Assembly: GCF_002093745.1 (NCBI RefSeq)
Contig: NZ_MTSB01000003.1
Location: forward strand, 345,434 to 409,433
DNA: 64,000 nucleotides
Origin: Pseudomonas graminis
Lineage (GTDB): Bacteria; Pseudomonadota; Gammaproteobacteria; Pseudomonadales; Pseudomonadaceae
Direction: 5' to 3'
In this document: in pieces, positions 56,985 through 64,000 of the stretch
Layout: the number at the start of each line of letters is the position of its first letter
How positions within the stretch are numbered: position 1 is the first letter of the stretch
Notes under the pieces: model-generated
What the model saw: the letters and a program-made list of their open reading frames with translations, nothing else
Database searches by the model: none
What the model was told of the DNA's origin: nothing
Made by a program: the position numbers and the translations under genes

Positions 56985-57482
56985 CTATTGCGCCACTGCA
57001 TCCAGGCCTAGCTCAGCCAATACTTTATTGCGAGACTCCTTATCGGCGATGACCTTCTCAATGGCCTTGCGAAAAGCCGGCATGTTCCCCAACGGCCCCT
57101 TGAGGGCCATAAGAGCGTTACGTAATTCCATCAGTTTCTTAAGTTCGGGAATCTGCTCGACGAGGCTGGCCGGGTTAAAGTCGTTCATCGAACCCAACTT
57201 GATACTCACGGCCAGCTCATCAGTATTGCCGTCAGACTGCAGGCGATCAGGAACGCTCAACACAAGCGCAAGTTCCTGCTTAGCCATCACCTCATCGAAA
57301 TTGTTTTTGTCGATGCTGATGGGTTTACGGTCTTCAAGTTTTCGCTCATCGATTCGCTGCGTAAAGTCTCCCAGCACCAGCAGTTTCAATGGCAGCTCTA
57401 CTTCTTCCTGAGCGCCTCCGACTGCTGGCTTAAAAGTGACATTAATGCGTTCTTTGGGTGCGACAGAGCCTGCTCTGGCCAT
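56985..57482 (-). CDS. tssB: T6SS contractile sheath small subunit TssB
   Basis: A 165-residue TssB (VipA/ImpB) protein, the usual size. K-E-R-I-N-V-T-F-K-P, E-L-P-L-K-L-L-V-L-G-D-F-T and R-K-P-I-S-I are conserved. It pairs with TssC in the sheath. Confidence 0.95.
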   Translation of the reverse strand: MARAGSVAPKERINVTFKPAVGGAQEEVELPLKLLVLGDFTQRIDERKLEDRKPISIDKNNFDEVMAKQELALVLSVPDRLQSDGNTDELAVSIKLGSMNDFNPASLVEQIPELKKLMELRNALMALKGPLGNMPAFRKAIEKVIADKESRNKVLAELGLDAVAQ

Positions 57483-57518
57483 TGTATTTTCTCTTGACTT
57501 ATTTAAATTTATCTTTGG

Positions 57519-59066
57519 TCAGGCAATTAATCTTTCGAGGTCGTAGTGACATAACCTTTGATGGATTTCTGCTTTACGCTGTACCGAGGATTCGTTGTGA
57601 GGAAGCTGACCATAACAGTCATATAGCAAGCGCAGTACGTCGAGCGAAGTCCGTGGCTCCCAAGTGTGCAAGCCTGCTGACTGAAGCGTTTGATCAAGAA
57701 ACTCAAGCTGGATTTTTGCAAGCTCGTAGTTTTTTGCGTGATGACACAGACGTGCCAGACACAGCCTCCAGAAAAACCGGTCTCGTTCGCCATTCGCACG
57801 GTTAAGATGTTGACTCATTATCTGGACGGCAGCCTTCAAACCGTTCTCGGGTAACGTGTCAACCAGCTCACCATACACGGCCTCCCACTCGGGCTGGTTA
57901 TGCGGCTTGTCAGTATCATGGGCCTGATTTGCAGGACTCGCAGGTGGCATTGCATGAATGGCCATCCACTTTCGTGTTTCAGCATCGGCAAATGGCGTAC
58001 CGTCCTGAAAATAAAGACCGATCACTTCTGGCATTCGTTTTATAAACAAAGCGACATGCGCTTCCACCTCACGCATGGCCGCGTCTGCATCCAGCGCTTT
58101 CAAGCATTGCCATATCAGGCGCTGGCCGTCGAACCAGAAAGGCGCACGCACCAAAGCAGCCTCGACATCGACGATAAGGTCTGCGTAAAGCCCCTGCTCG
58201 AACCGCTCTTTGTAATTCCTCAATTTGTCCGCAGGCAATGCTCGTAGTTGCGTCACTTTCTCTGCGTTGTACCCGGGAATATCATCGACCTCGAGCCACA
58301 CCAGCGATCGAGCCAGGCGAAAGGCGCGCGAATCGGTGCTTTTCTGTTTTAACCACCACAGGCAGAGGTTTCGTGCAGATTCCTCTAGAGTGCCTAACGC
58401 CCGCTGTGCATCCTTTTCGTTATCAATATGAGGGTTGCTGGAAAATAACTGGGCAGCAACCTGCTTGACTTGCTCAACTACCGTGACAGGCTCTTTCTCG
58501 ACCTGAATGGCACGCTGAATCATGCGCGTCAGTCGTCTGCGAATGGGCAGTAGCAACGGCGCTTCATCTACAAGGTATCGACCGAATAATTCATCCAGGC
58601 TATCAAGATACTTGACCATCTGTTGAAAAACCGGAAGCTGGCGAGTAATCGCGATATCCTCGACAAGCAGCTTTTCAAGCCTCAGCACTAACCACCCAAT
58701 GGCAGCACAACGGGTTCTCGACTTTCTCGGGTACAGTACTTGCCAGTGCTTGTCGCAAAGGTGATGAATGAGTCCGAGGCCTGCCAGTAATCCGGCGAAA
58801 GACTCGCACTCATATAACGCCCAGGTCAGCCAACTGGCGACCCGCAGATCCTTGGACTGATTGACAAGAATACGCTCACTGCCTTCCCTGATTCTTGACC
58901 AGTCGATATTTGAAGGCCCAAGAATCGATTGCGCACCACCCAGTTCACTTTCCAGCGTTTCGAAAAGCGTCGAGAAACGTATATCTTCGCCGGCATAAGC
59001 TTGATCGGTTACAGGATGCCTGGCCATCTCCAGGTATCGAATGGACAGTTTATCGTTATAAGCCAC
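57519..59066 (-). CDS. tssA: T6SS protein TssA
   Basis: About 515 residues. The N-terminal ImpA_N segment has P-V-T-D-Q-A-Y-A-G-E-D-I-R-F-S; the C-terminal third is a VasJ-like helical repeat region. TssA caps and orders sheath and tube growth. The start is GTG at 59066, with GAGGGGGG about seven bases upstream; another GTG two codons earlier is too close to that site. First gene of the minus-strand T6SS operon. Confidence 0.88.
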   Translation of the reverse strand: MAYNDKLSIRYLEMARHPVTDQAYAGEDIRFSTLFETLESELGGAQSILGPSNIDWSRIREGSERILVNQSKDLRVASWLTWALYECESFAGLLAGLGLIHHLCDKHWQVLYPRKSRTRCAAIGWLVLRLEKLLVEDIAITRQLPVFQQMVKYLDSLDELFGRYLVDEAPLLLPIRRRLTRMIQRAIQVEKEPVTVVEQVKQVAAQLFSSNPHIDNEKDAQRALGTLEESARNLCLWWLKQKSTDSRAFRLARSLVWLEVDDIPGYNAEKVTQLRALPADKLRNYKERFEQGLYADLIVDVEAALVRAPFWFDGQRLIWQCLKALDADAAMREVEAHVALFIKRMPEVIGLYFQDGTPFADAETRKWMAIHAMPPASPANQAHDTDKPHNQPEWEAVYGELVDTLPENGLKAAVQIMSQHLNRANGERDRFFWRLCLARLCHHAKNYELAKIQLEFLDQTLQSAGLHTWEPRTSLDVLRLLYDCYGQLPHNESSVQRKAEIHQRLCHYDLERLIA

Positions 59067-59557
59067 TCCCACCCCCCTCGACGCAATTTAATTAACCAAA
59101 GGCACTAAGCCTCATCAACTAGTGCAGACTTTATCCCTGGTGAGCACCACAAACAAGTCAACGAAAGACACATCACGCTTTTTCAGAAATTTCCTACGCA
59201 GAATAGAAAAAAATGTAGGACTCCATACGGTATAAAGCCCCGAATTAATAGCGCACTATCAACCGTTCACACCGTGCAAGATGTTGCGCACTACATGGTA
59301 AAACCTTGGCTCCAGCTATTCGATCTGCCGCGCAGGACGCCCTCATGTTGACTGCGCAAAAAAAGCTTACTGCATAAAAATCTTGCGCACTTTTCCAGAC
59401 CAAAACACCCGAAAATTTAACTTGATAAGAACAGCAATGCTGTCTTCACCGTCTGTGGCGTGGCCTGACGGGCACTTGGCACAGTATTTGTTAGTGTGAT
59501 CATTCGCTGCACACAGGTTCCAGCTGCGCAGCACATACTAAACTTACGGAGAATCCA
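59067..59557. other. AT-rich divergent control region between tssA and hcp
   Basis: About 490 bases with no gene. It is AT-richer than its surroundings. It holds the sigma-54-like promoter of hcp (59477-59492), and three copies of a TGCGCA core (59285-59290, 59353-59358, 59384-59389) upstream of it that could be enhancer sites for a sigma-54 activator. Confidence 0.5.
59477..59492 (+). promoter_or_regulatory. Sigma-54-type promoter of hcp
   Basis: TGGCACAGTATTTGTT matches the -24/-12 consensus TGGCACGNNNNTTGCW, differing at the G after TGGCAC and in the -12 GC. It lies 66 bases before the hcp start. Several T6SS hcp/vgrG genes use sigma-54 with a VasH-like activator. Confidence 0.55.
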
Positions 59558-60076
59558 ATGCCTACACCAGCGTATCTGTCTATTACAGGCACAACACAAG
59601 GTCTTATTACAGAGGGTGCATCCGCAGCAGATTCTATAGGCGGCACAGGACTAAGCGATCATAACGACCAGTCGATGATCCTGGCGTTCACTCACGAAAT
59701 CATAGTCCCCTACAACCCTCATTCCGGCGACAATACAGGTCCACACATAAACAAGGCTGTTTGCATCACCAAAGTGTTTGATAAGGCGTCGCCCTTGCTA
59801 TCAAATGCGCTGGCAAAGGGTGAGCTACTGCAGGAGGTAAAAATAGAATGGTACCGTACTGCCGGTACAGGCAAGCAGGAGCGCTACTACACAACGACGC
59901 TGACGGACGCCAAGATAGTGGGTATCAAAGACTATATGCCTAACTGCCAAGACCCGGCAAATGCCCACTTTACTCACTTGCAGGATGTGCATTTCAGCTA
60001 CGCCAAAATAGTGTGGAGCCACACAGAGGCCAATACAACGGGTTCCTATAACTGGAGCGCACAAGAACAGGGTTGA
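59558..60076 (+). CDS. hcp: T6SS inner tube protein Hcp
   Basis: A 172-residue Hcp. A-Y-L-S-I-T-G-T-T-Q-G-L-I, H-E-I-I-V-P-Y-N-P-H-S-G, and K-V-F-D-K-A-S-P-L-L are the conserved strands. Hexameric rings of Hcp form the tube that is fired with VgrG. Well-placed GGAG precedes the ATG. Confidence 0.95.
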   Translation: MPTPAYLSITGTTQGLITEGASAADSIGGTGLSDHNDQSMILAFTHEIIVPYNPHSGDNTGPHINKAVCITKVFDKASPLLSNALAKGELLQEVKIEWYRTAGTGKQERYYTTTLTDAKIVGIKDYMPNCQDPANAHFTHLQDVHFSYAKIVWSHTEANTTGSYNWSAQEQG

Positions 60077-60087
60077 ACCGTTGATTT

Positions 60088-60115
60088 ACCCCATCGATCG
60101 GCAGATCGATGGGGT
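60088..60115 (+). terminator. Perfect 12-bp hairpin between hcp and vgrG
   Basis: ACCCCATCGATC-GGCA-GATCGATGGGGT, without a T-run. It may protect the hcp message or lower vgrG expression relative to hcp, which is needed in far greater amounts. Confidence 0.65.
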
Positions 60116-60145
60116 CCACTTACCGGCTTGCGCTCAGAGAAAACC

Positions 60146-62179
60146 ATGCAGTCCACTCCCGCTAATCGACCTCGATTCAGGCTGAGCCTTGAAGGGCTCA
60201 GTCACGAACTTCAAGTTCTCGCATTCACCGGCCATGAAGCCATCAGCCAGCCATTCTGTTTCGCGCTGGAACTGGTCAGCGAACGTACGGCGCTGGACCT
60301 CGAAAGCCTGCTGGGCCTGCCGGCGTTTCTGCAGTTTGCGCCTGATGGTGGAGGTATTCACGGTCTTATCGACCGTGCCTCTCAAGGCGACTCGGGCACT
60401 CGCCTGACACACTACGCAATCACGCTACGCCCGCATCTGGCCCGACTCGGTCATCGTACCAACCAGCGCATTTTCCAGCATCGAACAGTGCCGCAGATCA
60501 TTGCGACGGTACTGGAAGAACATCACCTGCTGGCCAATAACTATCGCTTCGAACTCGGCACAACGTACCCCGAGCGCGAATATTGCGTGCAATACAACGA
60601 ATCGGATCTGCACTTCGTGCAGCGGCTTTGTGAGGAAGAAGGTCTGCATTATCACTTCCAGCACAGCGCCGCCGCGCATCAACTGGTGTTTGGCGATAAC
60701 CAGACAGTATTTCCTGAAACCGGCCCGGTGATTTACCGGCAGGACAGCGCACTGACAACCTATGAACCGGTGATCAACCATTTCGGGTTACGTCTGGAAA
60801 CCCGGTCCGACAGTGCCACTCGCCGGGATTATCATTTTGAAAAACCGCTGTTGACCCTGCAAGGTTCAACGCAGGGTGACACCCCGTTGAACCTTGAGGA
60901 TTACGATTATCCAGGTGGCTTCACTCACCGTGACCGGGGCGAACATCTGGCAAAACGTGCGCTTGAACGCCACCGTCATGATTACCGGCAAGGTGAAGGG
61001 CAAAGCGATCAGCCCCGCTTGGCCAGCGGGCACTTTCTGCAGTTGAGCGAGCATCCCAACCAGAGCTGGAATGAGCTTTGGCTGTTGACCGACGTTCGTC
61101 ACAAAGGTCGTCAGCCACAAGTGCTCGAGGAGTCCGCACCTCAGATTCAAAACGACGCCGATTTACGTCAGAACTACCGTAATACCTTTTTGGTGACACC
61201 GTGGGCAGCCCCCTATCGCCCACCCCTTCGACACCTGAAACCCAGGATTTTCGGCAGCCAGACCGCCGTGGTCACCGGCCCTAAAGAGCAGGAAATTCAC
61301 TGCGACCGGCATGGTCGGGTCAAGGTGCAGTTCCATTGGGATCGCGAGGGGCAGGCCGATGATCGGAGCAGTGGCTGGCTAAGGGTGTCGTCCAGTTGGG
61401 CAGGCAACGCCTATGGCGGCATGGTCATCCCGCGAGTCGGCATGGAAGTGCTGGTGACCTTTCTCGAAGGCGACCCTGACCGGCCAGTGATCAGCGGCTG
61501 CCTGTACCATGCCGAGCACCTTCCGCCCTACGAACTGCCTGCCCATCAGACACGTAGCGTGTTCAAGACCCTGAGCAGCCCGGGCGGCAACGGTTCCAAC
61601 GAACTGCGTATCGAAGACCGGGCCGGTCAGGAGCATATCCATGTTCATGCCCAGCGCGACTGGAATCAGAACATCGAGCATGACCAGACAATCCGCGTCG
61701 GTCATGAGCGCCACGATCAAGTGGAGGGCAACAGCTACAGCGAGTTCAAGGCTCAGGAGCATCGCACTGTCGAGCTGGACCGGCTGACTGAAGTCAGAGC
61801 AAGTGATCACCTCACGGTGGGAGGAACGCAGCACATCAGAGTCGGTGATGGTTTGCTGGCAGAGGTTGGGCAGGAAGTCCATATCAAGGCAGGGAACAAG
61901 GTAGTGATCGAAGCGGGGCTGGAAATCACCCTCAAAGTGGGTGGTTCCCTTATCAAGATTGATGCCAGTGGCGTGAGCGCGAACGGGCCGCAAGTGAAAC
62001 TCAACTCAGGAGGAAGCTCCGGGAACGGGAGCGGAGCCCAACCTCTTCTCCCTGGCCTGGCCGCATACACAAGCTCAGACAAACCGGGGCTGATAACGGC
62101 TCGCGCACAAGCACAAGCGATGATACGCAGTCCATTTTGTGCGCAATGCCAGAAAGCAACTAACGAAGCGCCGACATGA
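60146..62179 (+). CDS. vgrG: T6SS spike protein VgrG
   Basis: A 677-residue VgrG. The gp27-like part (residues about 1-380) has N-E-S-D-L-H-F-V-Q-R-L-C-E-E-E-G-L-H-Y; the gp5-like OB domain has D-R-H-G-R-V-K-V-Q-F-H-W-D; the C-terminal needle region (V-G-G-T-Q-H-I-R-V, K-V-V-I-E-A-G-L-E) forms the beta-helix. There is no extra effector domain after it. The start is ATG at 60146. Overlaps the adaptor gene by four bases. Confidence 0.94.
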   Translation: MQSTPANRPRFRLSLEGLSHELQVLAFTGHEAISQPFCFALELVSERTALDLESLLGLPAFLQFAPDGGGIHGLIDRASQGDSGTRLTHYAITLRPHLARLGHRTNQRIFQHRTVPQIIATVLEEHHLLANNYRFELGTTYPEREYCVQYNESDLHFVQRLCEEEGLHYHFQHSAAAHQLVFGDNQTVFPETGPVIYRQDSALTTYEPVINHFGLRLETRSDSATRRDYHFEKPLLTLQGSTQGDTPLNLEDYDYPGGFTHRDRGEHLAKRALERHRHDYRQGEGQSDQPRLASGHFLQLSEHPNQSWNELWLLTDVRHKGRQPQVLEESAPQIQNDADLRQNYRNTFLVTPWAAPYRPPLRHLKPRIFGSQTAVVTGPKEQEIHCDRHGRVKVQFHWDREGQADDRSSGWLRVSSSWAGNAYGGMVIPRVGMEVLVTFLEGDPDRPVISGCLYHAEHLPPYELPAHQTRSVFKTLSSPGGNGSNELRIEDRAGQEHIHVHAQRDWNQNIEHDQTIRVGHERHDQVEGNSYSEFKAQEHRTVELDRLTEVRASDHLTVGGTQHIRVGDGLLAEVGQEVHIKAGNKVVIEAGLEITLKVGGSLIKIDASGVSANGPQVKLNSGGSSGNGSGAQPLLPGLAAYTSSDKPGLITARAQAQAMIRSPFCAQCQKATNEAPT

Positions 62180-63057
62180 ATCAGGCCAATTATCTGTTGA
62201 TCGATGGACTGTTACGGCCTGAAGCAATAAAGCAATTGTACCAGCGCGACGAGTACATCGAGATCGCCCCACTGTACCTCGGCACGCAGTGGTCAGAGGT
62301 CCTGGACCTGGGGCCTGTGCTGGTGAAAACGCCGTGTTCATCTTCGCTCATCCAGGAGTGGTATGAATATCCCGCGCACAGGTCCGATGCCTGTGTTTTT
62401 TCAAGCCGTGCCCCCTTGAACGTTGTTTCTGAGCATTTGCGACGATTTCTCAACCTGAACGACGACTCAGGGAACTCATGTTTGCTGCGCTTTGCAGATC
62501 CGCTGGTGATGTATTACTGGCTATCGAGCTACAGCAGAGAGCATTTGAGCCCGACGTTGGGGCCTATCGATCAATTGTGGGTTCAGACGCCGCTGCACGG
62601 TTGGCAGCAGAAGCGTGGCCCAACCCTCGCGACATTTGTGAATGAGCATTCGCAGGCCCTCAGACAACAGCGTTCCCCCCGTTTGGGCGAACCGCAGTTT
62701 CAGGCGTTTGAAAAGTGCTACCGATGGCTGCTTGAAGAACGTATCCATGAGTGGCTCACGGCGCACGAGCCGCAGCCCTTCGCGAACCGGACTGACGATC
62801 AAATCGATACATGGTTGAAGCGAGCGGTGGACAGCGGCCTTGAGTGGGGGCTGGTCAGCGAGTACGCATTGGCCACATGGGCTGACATCTGCCACGACTG
62901 GGGACTCGATTTCGTAAACCTGTCGCAAGGCCCCTACCCGTCCTGGCAAAACCTCTATCCACAGTATCAGCGCTTACCCCCGGAGTTGCGCGTCAACGCA
63001 CTGGATGAATATCGCCAGCAGCTTCATAAAAACACGAGCACTCTGCATGACCGATAA
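62176..63057 (+). CDS. DUF4123 domain T6SS effector adaptor
   Basis: A 293-residue DUF4123 (TAP/TEC) chaperone. The N-terminal half (Y-L-L-I-D-G-L, Y-L-G-T-Q-W-S-E-V, L-L-R-F-A-D-P-L-V-M-Y-Y-W-L) is the domain. It loads a specific effector onto VgrG; its position between vgrG and the VasX-like gene says which. Start overlaps the vgrG stop (ATGA); stop overlaps the next start. Confidence 0.9.
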   Translation: MNQANYLLIDGLLRPEAIKQLYQRDEYIEIAPLYLGTQWSEVLDLGPVLVKTPCSSSLIQEWYEYPAHRSDACVFSSRAPLNVVSEHLRRFLNLNDDSGNSCLLRFADPLVMYYWLSSYSREHLSPTLGPIDQLWVQTPLHGWQQKRGPTLATFVNEHSQALRQQRSPRLGEPQFQAFEKCYRWLLEERIHEWLTAHEPQPFANRTDDQIDTWLKRAVDSGLEWGLVSEYALATWADICHDWGLDFVNLSQGPYPSWQNLYPQYQRLPPELRVNALDEYRQQLHKNTSTLHDR

Positions 63058-64000
63058 AAACGGCACCCATCAACAACGACGTGCTGCACGCTTCCCCAAA
63101 ACCCCGGCCACTGCCACCAGCCTGTGCCCGTTCAGAGGGCCGAACGTTGCCATCGTCCCGGTGCGCTATGCGCTGGATCGCTCGCGCTACGACGCAGCCC
63201 CCCGACACCTGAAGCCGCTGCCCAAAGACGGCAACTGGGCCAGTCTGCCGCCCCTGAAAACCCGCAGTTACACCTTGCGCCAACTGTACGACGGCTACGT
63301 CTACGTGTTCGATGAAACCGCAAAAACCTTTCACGAATATGCCGTGTCAGCCTCCGATGGCCACCTGAGCCGGATTGTCTGGACCGACGCCCAGATTGGC
63401 AGCGACCAGCGAACCGGTGCCAGCGAAGGCCAGCCCTTTCTGCTTTACCCGCGCAACAACCGCCTGCACATCGCCTTTTCTGCGCGGCAATGGACGTGGC
63501 GAATGTGCGAGCACCTGCGCTCCAATGCTTCAGACCGCGCACGGTGGATGAAGCCGCTGGACCTGGCCCGCTACTGCGACACGATGGCCGAGCCGCACAC
63601 CCTGCCCCTGAACCGCATCGCTGAGGCCGTCGCAGATATCGACAAAGAGCGTGTCGTTGACGACGGGCGTTTTGCCGACTCGGCAATCCCCAGCACCCGC
63701 CCGCTATCGGCGGACGACGAAGGCCAGGCCTTGTTTTCACCGGTCGGCGCTGACGTTTTCTGGCAAGGCAGCGTTGACGATCAGAGCAGCTCTCTGCTCA
63801 TCGCCCTTGATGACCCACTCGCCGTTTTCAACGATATGGGCATGCAACTGGCGGCCGATCAGGCCGCTCTTCGGGATTGGCAGGGCGCGCACGAACACAA
63901 GATCCAGATCGCCCAGGCCGTCGTCACATTGTGTGGCGCAGAGAGCGAACCGGAGAAGCTGCCGGCGTTTGTGCGCGGTGATGCGTTGCGCACACATCAA
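63047..64000 (+). CDS. VasX-like T6SS effector (partial, runs off the window)
   Basis: 318 codons are open to the window end with no stop. C-P-F-R-G-P-N-V-A-I-V-P-V-R-Y-A-L-D and L-R-Q-L-Y-D-G-Y-V-Y-V-F-D-E match the VasX N-terminal region, found in pore-forming or other antibacterial T6SS effectors (BTH_I2691 family). The toxic domain should lie beyond the window. ATG overlaps the DUF4123 stop by 11 bases, so the effector is coupled to its adaptor. Confidence 0.87.
   Translation, partial: MTDKNGTHQQRRAARFPKTPATATSLCPFRGPNVAIVPVRYALDRSRYDAAPRHLKPLPKDGNWASLPPLKTRSYTLRQLYDGYVYVFDETAKTFHEYAVSASDGHLSRIVWTDAQIGSDQRTGASEGQPFLLYPRNNRLHIAFSARQWTWRMCEHLRSNASDRARWMKPLDLARYCDTMAEPHTLPLNRIAEAVADIDKERVVDDGRFADSAIPSTRPLSADDEGQALFSPVGADVFWQGSVDDQSSSLLIALDDPLAVFNDMGMQLAADQAALRDWQGAHEHKIQIAQAVVTLCGAESEPEKLPAFVRGDALRTHQ

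Noticed and set aside
1..64000. CRISPR arrays, tRNA/rRNA genes, insertion sequences
   Set aside because: No regularly spaced repeats, no cloverleaf-like sequence with CCA end, and no transposase frame were seen; the only clear repeats are the REP cluster and the 194-bp duplication.

Overview
The window looks like a chromosomal segment of a plant-associated Pseudomonas, most likely of the P. syringae group. Supporting features are Pseudomonas-type REP elements, a membrane-type malate:quinone oxidoreductase, an E. coli-like araFGH transporter beside a lactonase, a PaoABC-type aldehyde oxidoreductase, a biliverdin-type bacteriophytochrome and a type VI secretion (T6SS) cluster. The species is inferred from gene content only. 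No rRNA, tRNA, CRISPR array or intact insertion sequence was seen.

Layout. 0-10.3 kb: a DUF1330 protein, a RibB with a degenerate GTP cyclohydrolase half (RibBX), a four-gene polyamine-type ABC importer, a LysR/tartrate (D-malate) dehydrogenase pair and a LysR/succinate-semialdehyde dehydrogenase pair. 10.2-10.7 kb: a 194-bp tandem duplication carrying REP doublets. 10.7-17 kb: a flavin reductase-like protein, a MocA-type nucleotidyltransferase and the paoABCD molybdoenzyme operon. 17.8-25.7 kb: mqo, a bacteriophytochrome with two kinase modules plus its response regulator, a CAP-domain protein and an APC permease. 25.7-32 kb: an L-arabinose block (araHGF, a lactonase, a periplasmic aldose epimerase) with a TetR remnant at its edge. 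32-34.8 kb: a metal ABC importer behind Zur-like boxes, with an unlisted 43-residue membrane ORF leading the operon. 34.8-40.2 kb: a DNA-repair-flavoured block (radical SAM protein and its partner DNA glycosylase behind a CTG-N10-CAG LexA box, a sirtuin, DNA polymerase II). 40.4-49.8 kb: a mixed region with a CBS protein, a DUF4174 protein, an aminotransferase/LysR pair, a chemoreceptor with a FliA promoter, a GAF protein, a TauD-like dioxygenase behind a 15-bp hairpin, a DUF2314/ankyrin membrane protein and a GNAT acetyltransferase. 49.8-50.6 kb: a histidine leader peptide and attenuator in front of a broken histidyl-tRNA-synthetase paralogue. 50.5-64 kb: a T6SS locus (clpV fragment, tssG, F, E, C, B, A on the minus strand; hcp, vgrG, DUF4123 adaptor and VasX-like effector on the plus strand, running off the end).

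The most striking spot is near 50,555. The HisRS-like gene loses its 3' end and clpV loses its second AAA+ domain at the same base, which suggests one deletion or recombination removed the rest of both. The T6SS cluster seen here lacks tssJ, tssK, tssL and tssM as well as the clpV C-terminus, so it is probably a decayed locus, or one whose products depend on another cluster elsewhere in the genome. The regulatory signals read from sequence (LexA, Zur, FliA, sigma-54, LysR and GntR-like palindromes, a His attenuator) each suit the function of the gene they precede, but all are predictions.
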